A stretch of DNA of 64,000 bases from Microbacterium thalassium (GTDB taxonomy: Bacteria > Actinomycetota > Actinomycetes > Actinomycetales > Microbacteriaceae): positions 2,914,001 through 2,978,000 of the forward strand of contig NZ_JACHML010000001.1 in NCBI RefSeq assembly GCF_014208045.1. The letters are read 5' to 3'. The notes beneath the pieces were generated by a model. The model had not been told where the DNA came from, made no database searches, and saw only the letters and a list, made by a program, of their open reading frames with translations. Both the position numbers and the translations under genes were made by a program. Of the stretch, positions 26,474 through 35,095 are shown in pieces (positions within the stretch are counted from its first letter, which is position 1; each line of letters begins with the position of its first letter).

Positions 26474-27727
26474 GTGACGTCCCCCGCGCTCGCGCGCCGC
26501 CTCTCGCTCGGCGACGCCGTCTTCATCGGCCTCGGCTCGATGATCGGCGCCGGCGTCTTCGCCGCCTTCGCCCCGGCCGCGGCCGCCGCCGGCACGGGGC
26601 TCATCGCGGGCCTGGCGATCGCCGCCGTCGTCGCGTTCGGGAACGCCACGTCGTCGGCCCAGCTGGCGGCCGCCCACCCGACCTCGGGCGGGACCTACGC
26701 GTACGGGCGCGCCGAGCTCGGCCCGTGGTGGGGGTTCTTCGCGGGGTGGGGGTTCGTCGTCGGCAAGATCGCCTCGAGCGCGGCGATGGCGCTGACCTTC
26801 GCCGCCTACGCCGCCCCGGCCGGCTGGGAGCGGTCGGTGGCGATCGCGGCGGTCGCGGCGCTCACCGCCGTGAACGGGTTCGGCGTGACCCGCACGGCGG
26901 CGGCCGCCCGTGTGATCGTCGTCGCGGTGCTGCTGAGCCTCGCGGTGGCGGTCGCCGCGATCGGCTCGACGCCGCGCGCCGACCGCTGGCTGAACGCCGA
27001 CGCGCTCTGGAGCGACGGCTGGTACGGCATCCTGCAGTCCGCCGGCCTCCTCTTCTTCGCGTTCGCGGGGTACGCGCGCATCGCGACGATGGGCGAGGAG
27101 GTGCGCGACCCCTCACGCACGATCCCCCGCGCGATCGTGCTGGCCTTCACGGGCGCGCTCGTCGTCTACGCGACCGTCGGCGTGTCCCTGCTGGCCTCGC
27201 TCGGCCCCGAGGCGACCGCCGCGTCCACCGAGCCGATCGCCGACGCGGTCGCCGCCTCGGGCTGGGCGTGGGCCGAACCCGTCGTGCGCGTGGGCGCCGC
27301 GGCGGCCTCGCTCGGAGCGCTGCTCGCCCTCATCGCCGGCATCGGGCGCACGACCTTCGCGATGGCCCGTGAGCGCGACCTGCCGTCGTTCCTGTCGGCC
27401 GTTCATCCGCGCCGGCACGTCCCGCACCGCGCCGAGATCGCCGTCGGCGGGGTCGTCATCGCGCTGGTCGCGCTGGTCGACCTGCGCGGCGCGATCGGGT
27501 TCTCGTCGTTCGGCGTCCTGCTGTACTACTTCGTCGCGAACGTCGCCGCCTTCCGGCAGCGCCCTGACCGCCGACGGTATCCGCGGGCGCTGCAGCTGAT
27601 CGGCGCGGCGGGGTGCGTCGTCCTCTGCGCGACGCTGCCCTGGCAGGCCGTCGTCGCGGGCGTCGCCGTGTTCGCGGTCGGCGCCGTCTACCGGGCGGTC
27701 CGGCTGCGCGTCAGCCGAGCGGCTTGA
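26474..27727 (+). CDS. APC-superfamily amino acid permease
   Basis: A 417-aa transporter with about twelve hydrophobic segments. The first helix carries the substrate-site motif FIGLGSMIGAGVFA, typical of the amino acid-polyamine-organocation family. Further marks are AAHPTSGGTYAYGRAELG, the membrane-half helix FFAFAGYARIATMGEEVRDPSRTIPRAI, and GRTTFAMARERDLP in loop 8. The GTG start is 6 nt after TATGGT. It overlaps the 3' end of hisS by 17 bp tail to tail. The substrate is probably an amino acid but cannot be specified. Confidence 0.92.
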   Translation: MTSPALARRLSLGDAVFIGLGSMIGAGVFAAFAPAAAAAGTGLIAGLAIAAVVAFGNATSSAQLAAAHPTSGGTYAYGRAELGPWWGFFAGWGFVVGKIASSAAMALTFAAYAAPAGWERSVAIAAVAALTAVNGFGVTRTAAAARVIVVAVLLSLAVAVAAIGSTPRADRWLNADALWSDGWYGILQSAGLLFFAFAGYARIATMGEEVRDPSRTIPRAIVLAFTGALVVYATVGVSLLASLGPEATAASTEPIADAVAASGWAWAEPVVRVGAAAASLGALLALIAGIGRTTFAMARERDLPSFLSAVHPRRHVPHRAEIAVGGVVIALVALVDLRGAIGFSSFGVLLYYFVANVAAFRQRPDRRRYPRALQLIGAAGCVVLCATLPWQAVVAGVAVFAVGAVYRAVRLRVSRAA

Positions 27728-29000
27728 CCTCGAGCGCGTCGCGCGACTGCCCGGCCGACACGGTCGCGAACGCCGCGTAGCCGTCGGCGGTCGCGCGGTC
27801 CAGCAGGGCCTTGAGGTTCTTGGTGCGCTGCTCGAGCCGCACGCGCGCACCCTCGGCGACCAGCTGGGCCTTCAGCGCCGCGAGCTCGGCGAGCGGGACA
27901 TCGCGATCGTGGACGAGCACGACGGATGCCGCCGAAGCCCCGTCGTGGTCCTCGACGAGGTCGACGATGCGCTCGAACCCGATCGAGAACCCGACGGCGG
28001 GCACCTCCTGGCCGAGGAAGCGCCCGATCATGCCGTCGTACCGGCCGCCGCCGCCGAGTGAGTAGCCGACGGACGGGTGGGCGAGCTCGTAGATGGTCCC
28101 CGTGTAGTAGCCCATGCCTCGGACGAGGAACGGGTCGAACACCAGCGGCACCGATTCCGCGTCGCTGTGGACCCGTGCTGCGGCCACGGCCTCGCCGATG
28201 CCGGCCAGGTGCGCGACGATGTCGTCGGGGACGCCCGCCGGCAGCGCCGCGCGCACGGCATCCGCCCCGAACGCGCCCGGCTCGGGCGCGCTCCGCGCGA
28301 GGTGGGCCGCGAAGGCGTCGACGGCGGCGGGGTCCGCGCCGCGCTCGCGGAGTTCGGCGACGACGCCCGACGGGCCGATCTTGTCGAGCTTGTCGATCGT
28401 GATGAGCACGCCCGGTCGCTCCTCGGCGGCGAAGCCGAAGTGCTCGAGCATCCAGTCGAGCGCCCGCCGGTCGTTGATGCGGACGTTCGCGCCGGACAGG
28501 CCCAGCGCGTCGACGGCGTCGAGGGTCGCCACGATCAGCTCGGCCTCGGCGCGCGGCCCGGCGTCGCCGATGATGTCGATGTCGCACTGCACGAACTGGC
28601 GGTAGCGGCCCTTCTGGGGGCGCTCGGCGCGCCACACCGGCGCGATCTGGATCGCACGGAACACCGTCGGCAGCTGCGCGCGGTTCGTGGCGTAGAAGCG
28701 CGCCAGGGGCACCGTGAGGTCGTAGCGCAGGCCCAGGTCGGTGAGGGCTGCCGGGTCGTCGGCGGCCGCGCGGATGGCGTCGGCGTCCAGGCCCCGCTTG
28801 AGCAGGTTGTAGGCGAGCTTCTCGTTGTCTCCGCCGATGCCGGCGTGCAGCCGCCCGTAGTCCTCCACGACGGGCGTCTCGATCTCGTCGAAGCCGTGCG
28901 CGAGGTAGCGCTCGCGGATGACGGCGAGCACGCGCTCGCGGCGGGCCTTGTCGGCGGGGAGGAAGTCGCGCATGCCGCGCGGCGGGTTCACGGTGGGCAC
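27711..29000 (-). CDS. hisS: Histidyl-tRNA synthetase
   Basis: A 429-aa class II aminoacyl-tRNA synthetase that charges tRNA-His. Motif 1 is near GFDEIETPVVED, motif 2 is RAERPQKGRYRQFVQCDIDIIG, and motif 3 is GFSIGFERI. The His-specific peptide region LVFDPFLVRGMGYYTG is also present, and the C-terminal anticodon-binding domain (SVVLVHDRDVPLAELAALKA...) is intact. It follows mazG by 4 nt and is probably co-transcribed with it. Confidence 0.97.
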   Translation of the reverse strand: MPTVNPPRGMRDFLPADKARRERVLAVIRERYLAHGFDEIETPVVEDYGRLHAGIGGDNEKLAYNLLKRGLDADAIRAAADDPAALTDLGLRYDLTVPLARFYATNRAQLPTVFRAIQIAPVWRAERPQKGRYRQFVQCDIDIIGDAGPRAEAELIVATLDAVDALGLSGANVRINDRRALDWMLEHFGFAAEERPGVLITIDKLDKIGPSGVVAELRERGADPAAVDAFAAHLARSAPEPGAFGADAVRAALPAGVPDDIVAHLAGIGEAVAAARVHSDAESVPLVFDPFLVRGMGYYTGTIYELAHPSVGYSLGGGGRYDGMIGRFLGQEVPAVGFSIGFERIVDLVEDHDGASAASVVLVHDRDVPLAELAALKAQLVAEGARVRLEQRTKNLKALLDRATADGYAAFATVSAGQSRDALEVKPLG

Positions 29001-29004
29001 CGGA

Positions 29005-29736
29005 CTAGTCTTCCAGATCCGCCCCCGCGGACCGGTCCGCCGTCGGCCCCAGGGCCGCCGCGCGGGCCGACTCCACCGCGCGGATCTCCTCCTGCACCAG
29101 CCGCAGTCGCTCGCGCAGGGCGCGTTCGGCGTCCCAGCCGTTCGCGCGGGCCGTGGCGACGAGCGCGAGGAGCGCGTCGCCGAGCTCGCCCTCGGTCGCG
29201 GCCGGCGCCGACTCGCCTCGGCCGGGCCCGCCCGCGACGACGCCGACCTGCGCCGCCCTGCCGACGAGCTTCTGGGCGAGCGCGAGGGTCGGCATCCGCT
29301 CGCTCACCCCGTCGAGCACGCTCGTGCGCGAGCGCTTCTCGGCGGCCTTGGCGGCGTTCCAGTGGATGAGCACCTCTTCGGGCGTGGTGGCGACCTCGCC
29401 GGCGAAGACATGCGGATGCCGGCGCACCATCTTCTCGGTGAGGCCCCGTGCGACGTCGTCGATGTCGAAGGGCGCGTCGGGGTCGCGCGAGGCGATCTCG
29501 GCGTGGAAGAGCACCTGCCACAGCACATCGCCGAGCTCTTCGCGCAGCTCGTCGCGCGTGCCCGCCTCGACGGCGTCGATGAGCTCGGCGGCCTCCTCCT
29601 CGAGGTACGGCACGAGCGCGCGGTGGTCGATCTGCTGCGTCCACACGCACGTGTCGCGCACGGCGCGCATGATGTCGGCCGCCTCGCGGAGCGGATCCGT
29701 CAGGTCGTCAGCGCTTCGATTCTGCGGTATCGCCAT
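29005..29736 (-). CDS. mazG: MazG-family NTP pyrophosphohydrolase
   Basis: A 243-aa enzyme that hydrolyses (deoxy)nucleoside triphosphates to monophosphates and PPi. The metal-binding motifs LEEEAAELIDAV and ELREELGDVLWQVLFHA match the MazG ExxE...ExxD pattern. The second part (about 95-243) is a degenerate repeat region as in other MazG proteins. ATG 29736 lies 7 nt after TATCCT, which sits inside the end of nhaA, and the coding regions overlap by 37 nt. It precedes hisS by 4 nt. Confidence 0.92.
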   Translation of the reverse strand: MAIPQNRSADDLTDPLREAADIMRAVRDTCVWTQQIDHRALVPYLEEEAAELIDAVEAGTRDELREELGDVLWQVLFHAEIASRDPDAPFDIDDVARGLTEKMVRRHPHVFAGEVATTPEEVLIHWNAAKAAEKRSRTSVLDGVSERMPTLALAQKLVGRAAQVGVVAGGPGRGESAPAATEGELGDALLALVATARANGWDAERALRERLRLVQEEIRAVESARAAALGPTADRSAGADLED

Positions 29737-30854
29737 GCCCGCAAGGATACGAGCGTCGCGGCGGCGACGACCGAGATCACCGAGCCGGCCAGGACGCCGA
29801 GCGTCGCCTCGTCGCGCAGTTCGTCGGCGCCCGCGAACGCCAGTTCGCTCAGCAGCAGCGAGACGGTGAACCCGATGCCGCCGAGGGCGCCCGCGGCCAG
29901 CAGGTCGGGGAACACCAGCGGCGGCGCGGTGTCCTTGGGCCGCCCCACGCGCAGGGCGATCCATCCCGAGACGGCGATGCCGACGGTCTTGCCGACCGGA
30001 AGGGCGACGAGCACGCCCCAGAAGGCCGGCGACAGATCCGACGGCGACACCTGGGGGATCGCCACCAGCGCGGCGGAGAAGGCGAAGAGGGGCAGCACGA
30101 TGGCGTTGATCCACGGCTCCATGGCGTGCCGCGCGTGCAGGGCCGGGCGCTGGCTCATCGCCAGGCCCAGGGCGACGCCGGCGATCGTGGCGTGGACGCC
30201 CGACTCGTGGACGAGGAACCACACGGCGATGCCGACCGCGATGAGCGCGATCGTGAACGGGACCGCGTTCTCGGGGCGGAGCCGCCGGCTCAGGAAGCCG
30301 AAGACGACGACCAGCACCGCGGCGGCGCCGAGCATGCCGTAGTTGACGTCGGCCGTGAACAGCACGGCGATGAACACGATCCCGACGATGTCGTCGAGGA
30401 TCGCCAGCGCGAGCAGGAAGACCCGCAGCGCCGAGGGCAGCCCGCGGCCGAACACCGCCAGCACCCCGAGCGCGAAGGCGATGTCGGTCGCCGTCGGGAT
30501 CGGCCAGCCCGCCGCCGACTCGGTGCCCCACGCGAACACGAGGTACAGCAGGATCGGCACCAGGACGCCGCCGGCGGCGGCGATGGCCGGCTGCAGGGCC
30601 TTCTTGGCGGAATTGAGCTCGCCGTTGGTCAGCTCGAACTGCAGCTCCACCGCGACGACGAAGAAGAACAGCGCCAGCAGGCCGTCCTGGATCCAGTGCC
30701 CCACTGACAGCTCGAAGACCCCGGGGATGCCGACGTACGCGTGCTTGATCTCGCTCGCGGCCTCCGCCAGCGGCGAGTTCGCGACGATGAGGCCGAGGAC
30801 CGCGGCGCCGAGGAGGACCATCGCGGGGAAGCGTGCGGAGCGCAGCAGTGACAT
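29700..30854 (-). CDS. nhaA: NhaA-type Na+/H+ antiporter
   Basis: A 384-aa membrane antiporter exchanging Na+ (or Li+) for protons. Eleven or twelve hydrophobic segments are visible. The NhaA signature is complete: LLALFFFVVAVELQFE, PTATDIAFALGVLAVFG in the discontinuous helix IV, LAILDDIVGIVFIAVLF with the paired ion-binding Asp residues, and GGIGFTVSLLLSELAF near the end. ATG 30854 has GAAGGAC upstream, preferred over ATG 30917. Regulation by salt or pH is usual for the family but no site is visible. Confidence 0.95.
   Translation of the reverse strand: MSLLRSARFPAMVLLGAAVLGLIVANSPLAEAASEIKHAYVGIPGVFELSVGHWIQDGLLALFFFVVAVELQFELTNGELNSAKKALQPAIAAAGGVLVPILLYLVFAWGTESAAGWPIPTATDIAFALGVLAVFGRGLPSALRVFLLALAILDDIVGIVFIAVLFTADVNYGMLGAAAVLVVVFGFLSRRLRPENAVPFTIALIAVGIAVWFLVHESGVHATIAGVALGLAMSQRPALHARHAMEPWINAIVLPLFAFSAALVAIPQVSPSDLSPAFWGVLVALPVGKTVGIAVSGWIALRVGRPKDTAPPLVFPDLLAAGALGGIGFTVSLLLSELAFAGADELRDEATLGVLAGSVISVVAAATLVSLRAWRYRRIEALTT
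29744..29749 (-). promoter_or_regulatory. -10 element inside nhaA for mazG
   Basis: TATCCT on the minus strand, 7 nt before the mazG ATG and within the last codons of nhaA. Confidence 0.5.
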
Positions 30855-30925
30855 GGAGTCCTTCCGTTCGCCGGACGGTGGGGGAACCGCCGCCGACCAG
30901 TCTTCCCGGCACACCAAGAGCGGCC

Positions 30926-30931
30926 AGTCTA
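30926..30931 (-). promoter_or_regulatory. -10 element of nhaA
   Basis: TAGACT on the minus strand, 71 nt before the nhaA ATG. Confidence 0.35.
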
Positions 30932-31005
30932 CCGGCGGCGGGCTGCGCGCCCCGACGTGCGTCGTCGCATGACGGCCGCGTCACGAGGGTGAAACACCTG
31001 GACGC

Positions 31006-31011
31006 TAGCGT
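31006..31011 (+). promoter_or_regulatory. -10 element, leaderless start
   Basis: TAGCGT, 7 nt before the ppc ATG. Confidence 0.55.
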
Positions 31012-31018
31012 TGAGCGC

Positions 31019-33694
31019 ATGCGTGAGCTCACCCGAACCGAAGCCATCGACCTCGTGGGCCGATTCGAGGCCGGACAGGAGATCCCCGAGCAGATGCGGG
31101 CCGATGTCCGCCTCCTCGGATCGCTGCTGGGCCGAGTCCTCCGCGAGAGCGGCTCCCCCGGACTCTACGAGGACGTCGAGCGCCTGCGCATCGCGACGAT
31201 CCAGGCGTACACCGACGAGACGCCGGCGGCGTTCGAGCGGGCGACCGCCATCGCCGACTCCTTCACCGTCCAGCGCGCCGACGAGGTGGCCCGCGCCTTC
31301 ACCTCGTACTTCCACCTCGTGAACCTCGCCGAGGAGCACCAGCGCGTGCGGATCCTGCGCGAGCGCGACGGACGCCCCGAGAAGGAATCGGTCACCGACT
31401 CCGTCGCGGCGGCATTCGTCCGCCTCGCCTCCGAGGTCGGCGACGACACGGCGCTGTCGCGCCTGCAGGCGCTGCGCTTCCACCCCGTCTTCACCGCCCA
31501 CCCGACCGAGGCGCGCCGTCGCGCGGTGTCGTCCAGCATCCGGCGCCTCTCGACGCTGCTGGACGAGCACGACGCGTCGCTGCGCAACGGGGCCGACCAG
31601 CGCCGCGCCGAGCGGCGCATGGTCGAGGAGATCGACACCATGTGGCGCACGGCCCCGCTGCGCGCCGAGAAGCCGTCGCCCGTCGACGAGGTGCGCTCGG
31701 TCATGGCGGTGTTCGACGAGACGCTCTACACCGCGATCCCGCACGTGTACCGCCGCATCGACGACGCTCTGCAGGGACCGGCGGCCGGCAGCCGCGCGCC
31801 TGTCGTGCGCCCCTTCGTGCGCATCGGCTCCTGGGTCGGCGGCGACCGCGACGGCAACCCGTTCGTGACGGCCTCCATCACCCGCAAGGCCGCGAAGATC
31901 GCCAGCGAGCACGTGCTGCTGGGGCTGGAGCGCACCGCCAACCGCATCGGCCGCACCCTGACGCTGGATGCCGCGACCACGCCGCCGTCTGACGCGCTGA
32001 CCGCCCTGTGGTACGCCCTGCGCGCCGCCGACGAGGACGCCGCCGACGAGATCGCCAAGCGCTCCCCCGACGAGCCGCACCGGCGCATCATGCTGCTGAT
32101 CGCCCGGCGCATCGAGGCGACGCGCGTGCGCGACGCCGATCGCGCGTACCGCACGCCCTCGCAGCTGCTGGGCGACCTCAAGGTCGTGCAGGACTCGCTC
32201 GTGGCCGCCGGAGCCCCGCGCCAGGCGTACGGGCACCTCCAGCAGATGCTGTGGCAGGTCGAGACGTTCGGGTTCCACCTCGCCGAGCTCGAGGTCCGCC
32301 AGCACTCGGCGGTCCACGCCAAGGTGCTCGCCGAGCTCGACGCCGGCGGCGAGCGCAGCGAGCTGACCGAAGAGGTGCTCGACGTCTTCCGCTCGATCGC
32401 CTACCTGCAGGACCGCTACGGTCCGCGCGCGGCAGGACGCTACATCGTCTCGTTCACGCAGTCGGCGCAGGACCTCGCGAACGTCCACCGGCTGGCCGCG
32501 TACGCCGCCGGACCCGAGGGCACCGCGCCGGTGCTCGACGTCATCCCGCTGTTCGAGACCTTCGCCGACCTCCAGGCCGCGCCCGGCATCCTCGCCGAGA
32601 TCGTCGAGCATCCCGAGTTCGCCGCACGCCTGGCCGACACCGGCCGCCGTCTCGAGGTCATGCTCGGCTACTCGGACTCGTCCAAGGACGTCGGACCCGT
32701 CGCGGCGAACCTGGCGCTGTACGCCGCACAGGAGCAGATCGCGCAGTGGGCGGACGAGACGAAGATCGAGCTCACGCTGTTCCACGGCCGCGGCGGCGCG
32801 CTCGGCCGCGGCGGCGGCCCCGCCAACTCGGCGATCCTCGCCCAGCCGCCGCACTCGGTCGACGGGCGCTTCAAGCTCACCGAGCAGGGCGAGGTCATCT
32901 TCGCGCGCTACGGCGACTCGAGCATCGCGATGCGCCACATCGACCAGGTCGCCGCCGCCGTGCTGCTGGCCTCGGCGCCGTCCATCGAGGACCGCAACTC
33001 GCAGGCCGCCGCGCGTTTCGCGGCGGTCGCCGAGACCATGGACGCCGCGTCGCGCGAGCGCTTCTACGCGCTCGTGAAGGCCCCCGGCTTCGCGCCGTGG
33101 TTCGCGCAGGTGACGCCGATGGAGGAGATCGGGCTGCTCGCCCTCGGATCGCGCCCGGCGCGCCGCGGCCTGTCGGTGGAGTCGCTCGAGGACCTGCGGG
33201 CGATCCCGTGGGTGTTCGCGTGGACGCAGGCGCGCATCAACCTGGCGGGCTGGTTCGGCCTGGGCACGGCGCTCGAGGCCGTCGGCGACGCGGACCTGCT
33301 CACGGACGCGTACGACCAGTGGCCGCTGTTCCGCACCATGATCGACAACGTCGCGATGAGCCTCGCGAAGGCGGACGCCCGCATCGCGCGCCGCTACCTC
33401 GACCTCGGCGACCGCACCGACCTCGCCGACCTCGTGATGGAGGAGATGGAGATCACCCGCAGCTGGGTGGTCCACCTCACCGGCGGCACCGAGCTGCTCG
33501 GCAACCGTCCCGTCCTCCAGCGCGCCGTCAAGATGCGCAGCCCCTACGTCGACGCCCTGTCGCTGCTGCAGCTGCGATCGCTGCGCGCGCTGCGCGAGGC
33601 GGCGCTCGAGGGCCGGGACGCCGATCCGGATCAGCAGCGCCTGCTGCTGCTGTCGGTCAGCGGCGTCGCCGCGGGCCTCCAGAACACCGGCTGA
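31019..33694 (+). CDS. ppc: Phosphoenolpyruvate carboxylase
   Basis: An 891-aa enzyme that carboxylates phosphoenolpyruvate to oxaloacetate, refilling the TCA cycle. The catalytic His is His161 in FHPVFTAHPTEARR. The PEP-binding and carboxylation blocks GYSDSSKDVGPVAAN (about 549-563) and FHGRGGALGRGGGP (about 588-601) are intact, as is VGGDRDGNPFVTA. The C-terminus ends ASGLQNTG-like (SGVAAGLQNTG), the normal allosteric tail. Length matches the bacterial family. The ATG is 7 nt after TAGCGT and lacks a ribosome-binding site, so it is probably leaderless. Confidence 0.98.
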   Translation: MRELTRTEAIDLVGRFEAGQEIPEQMRADVRLLGSLLGRVLRESGSPGLYEDVERLRIATIQAYTDETPAAFERATAIADSFTVQRADEVARAFTSYFHLVNLAEEHQRVRILRERDGRPEKESVTDSVAAAFVRLASEVGDDTALSRLQALRFHPVFTAHPTEARRRAVSSSIRRLSTLLDEHDASLRNGADQRRAERRMVEEIDTMWRTAPLRAEKPSPVDEVRSVMAVFDETLYTAIPHVYRRIDDALQGPAAGSRAPVVRPFVRIGSWVGGDRDGNPFVTASITRKAAKIASEHVLLGLERTANRIGRTLTLDAATTPPSDALTALWYALRAADEDAADEIAKRSPDEPHRRIMLLIARRIEATRVRDADRAYRTPSQLLGDLKVVQDSLVAAGAPRQAYGHLQQMLWQVETFGFHLAELEVRQHSAVHAKVLAELDAGGERSELTEEVLDVFRSIAYLQDRYGPRAAGRYIVSFTQSAQDLANVHRLAAYAAGPEGTAPVLDVIPLFETFADLQAAPGILAEIVEHPEFAARLADTGRRLEVMLGYSDSSKDVGPVAANLALYAAQEQIAQWADETKIELTLFHGRGGALGRGGGPANSAILAQPPHSVDGRFKLTEQGEVIFARYGDSSIAMRHIDQVAAAVLLASAPSIEDRNSQAAARFAAVAETMDAASRERFYALVKAPGFAPWFAQVTPMEEIGLLALGSRPARRGLSVESLEDLRAIPWVFAWTQARINLAGWFGLGTALEAVGDADLLTDAYDQWPLFRTMIDNVAMSLAKADARIARRYLDLGDRTDLADLVMEEMEITRSWVVHLTGGTELLGNRPVLQRAVKMRSPYVDALSLLQLRSLRALREAALEGRDADPDQQRLLLLSVSGVAAGLQNTG

Positions 33695-33697
33695 GGC

Positions 33698-34315
33698 TCA
33701 GTAGCCCATGTAGCGGCCGGGGCGGTGGTTGAGCGCGATGATGCCGTTGAGCGCCACCGCGCCGGCCGCCGACATGAGCACCAGCAGCGGCGAGACGACG
33801 ATGAGCGACAGCAGCACGACGACGCCGTCCAGCGCCATCTGCACGTAGCCGGCGCGCCAGCCCAGGCGCTCCTGCGCGATGAGCGCGACGATGTTGAACC
33901 CGCCGAGGCTCGCGGAGTGGCGGAAGAGGATCAGCAGGCCGACGCCGGCGAGGACGTTGCCCAGCAGGGCGGCGTACAGCGGGTCGATGGGCACCTCGCC
34001 CAGCACCGCCCGGTGCAGCGGGCCCAGGAGCGACACCGCCACGACGCACGCGAGGCTGCGGAGGATGAAGGGCCAGCCGCGCTTGGCGACGCCCAGCGCG
34101 AAGAACGGGATGTTGACGGCGACGAAGATCACGCCGAACGGGATCGGCACGGCGTAGCTGATCAGCAGCGACAGTCCGGCCGTGCCGCCGGTGACCACTC
34201 CCCCGGTGCTGAGCAGGTACAGGCCCAGCGACGCGACCAGGACGCCCGAGAGGAGTCCTGTCAGATCGTCGAGGATGCTGTGGCGGACGCCGACGGGTTG
34301 GGGAGCGGTACTCAT
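33698..34315 (-). CDS. YitT-family membrane protein
   Basis: A 205-aa membrane protein with five or six hydrophobic segments. The glycine-rich GGVVTGGTAGLSLLISY block and the asymmetrical second half (RHSASLGGFNIVALIAQERLGWRAGYVQM...) fit YitT-like proteins, here without the soluble C-terminal DUF2179 domain. Function unknown. I prefer ATG 34315, which is 7 nt after GACAAT; an ATG at 34324 overlaps that element and would add three residues. The gene ends 3 bp from the convergent ppc. Confidence 0.8.
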   Translation of the reverse strand: MSTAPQPVGVRHSILDDLTGLLSGVLVASLGLYLLSTGGVVTGGTAGLSLLISYAVPIPFGVIFVAVNIPFFALGVAKRGWPFILRSLACVVAVSLLGPLHRAVLGEVPIDPLYAALLGNVLAGVGLLILFRHSASLGGFNIVALIAQERLGWRAGYVQMALDGVVVLLSLIVVSPLLVLMSAAGAVALNGIIALNHRPGRYMGY

Positions 34316-34370
34316 CCCCTCCATTGTCGCCGACGCGCGCGCCGGCCCCGACCGGGCGGGTGCCCGCGGC

Positions 34371-34970
34371 TCAGTCGAGTCGGGTGTCGTGGACGTGGCG
34401 GGCCAGGCTGCTGCCGTAGCGCTCGGTGAGCTGCACCATGAGATCGGGGGTGTCGCGATCGAGCCCGAACACGTACCCGGGGAAGTCGAGCTCCTTCTGG
34501 GCGTCCCAGATCTCGTCGTGGCGCTCGGGCGGGAGGATGCGGACGGGGTCGCCCACGGCGACCCACCCGATCGGCACGACGGTCGCCTCGGCCAGGTGCG
34601 TGCGCAGATGGACGACGGCGTTGATGCGCACTTCGCAGCGCGCGTCGATGTGCGCCCCGTTGAACACCCGCGTGCCGGTCGCGAGGAACACCTCGTCGCC
34701 GATCGTCGCGCCCGACACGCTCGCCATCGGGCCCACGAGCGTGTTGTCGCCGATGTGCACCGGGTTGGTCGCGCTCGCGCGGATGAGCGCGTTCTCCATG
34801 ACGATGACGCTCGCCCCGAGGGTGATCGGGCCGCCTTCGCTCGTGATCACGGCGCCGTGCAGCACCTGGCAGTCCGGCCCGATGGTCACATCGCCGCTGA
34901 TGACCGCCGTCGGCGCGATGACCGCCGTCTCGTGGATGCGGGGCTCGGCCCCCAGATGCTCGAAGCGCAT
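34371..34970 (-). CDS. Left-handed beta-helix (gamma-carbonic-anhydrase-like) protein without zinc ligands
   Basis: A 199-aa hexapeptide-repeat protein with about six turns (AVIAPTAVISGDVTIGPDCQ and similar) and a C-terminal helical segment. The closest fold is the gamma-carbonic anhydrase/PaaY group. The usual zinc-binding stretch, with two His around the G-H-x-A-x-V-H pattern, reads LVGPMASVSGATIGD here, so two metal His are replaced. It is therefore probably not a carbonic anhydrase; a scaffold or transferase role is possible. ATG 34970 follows TAGCGT by 7 nt. Confidence 0.78.
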   Translation of the reverse strand: MRFEHLGAEPRIHETAVIAPTAVISGDVTIGPDCQVLHGAVITSEGGPITLGASVIVMENALIRASATNPVHIGDNTLVGPMASVSGATIGDEVFLATGTRVFNGAHIDARCEVRINAVVHLRTHLAEATVVPIGWVAVGDPVRILPPERHDEIWDAQKELDFPGYVFGLDRDTPDLMVQLTERYGSSLARHVHDTRLD

Positions 34971-34977
34971 GATGCAT

Positions 34978-34983
34978 ACGCTA
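34978..34983 (-). promoter_or_regulatory. -10 element, leaderless start
   Basis: TAGCGT on the minus strand, 7 nt before the ATG at 34970. Confidence 0.5.
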
Positions 34984-35095
34984 GCCTCCCGGCGCGCCCC
35001 GCCGGGAGAGCCGGGCGGATCGGTGGAGAGAGCGTCGCGCCGGGCGGCGACGGAGCGTCGCGGCGGAGTGCGGCGACGGCATCCGTCGGCATCCG

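Noticed and set aside
29005..29736. MazG as part of a toxin-antitoxin pair
   Set aside because: No MazE/MazF-like gene is adjacent; the neighbours are nhaA and hisS, and the motifs are those of the housekeeping pyrophosphohydrolase.
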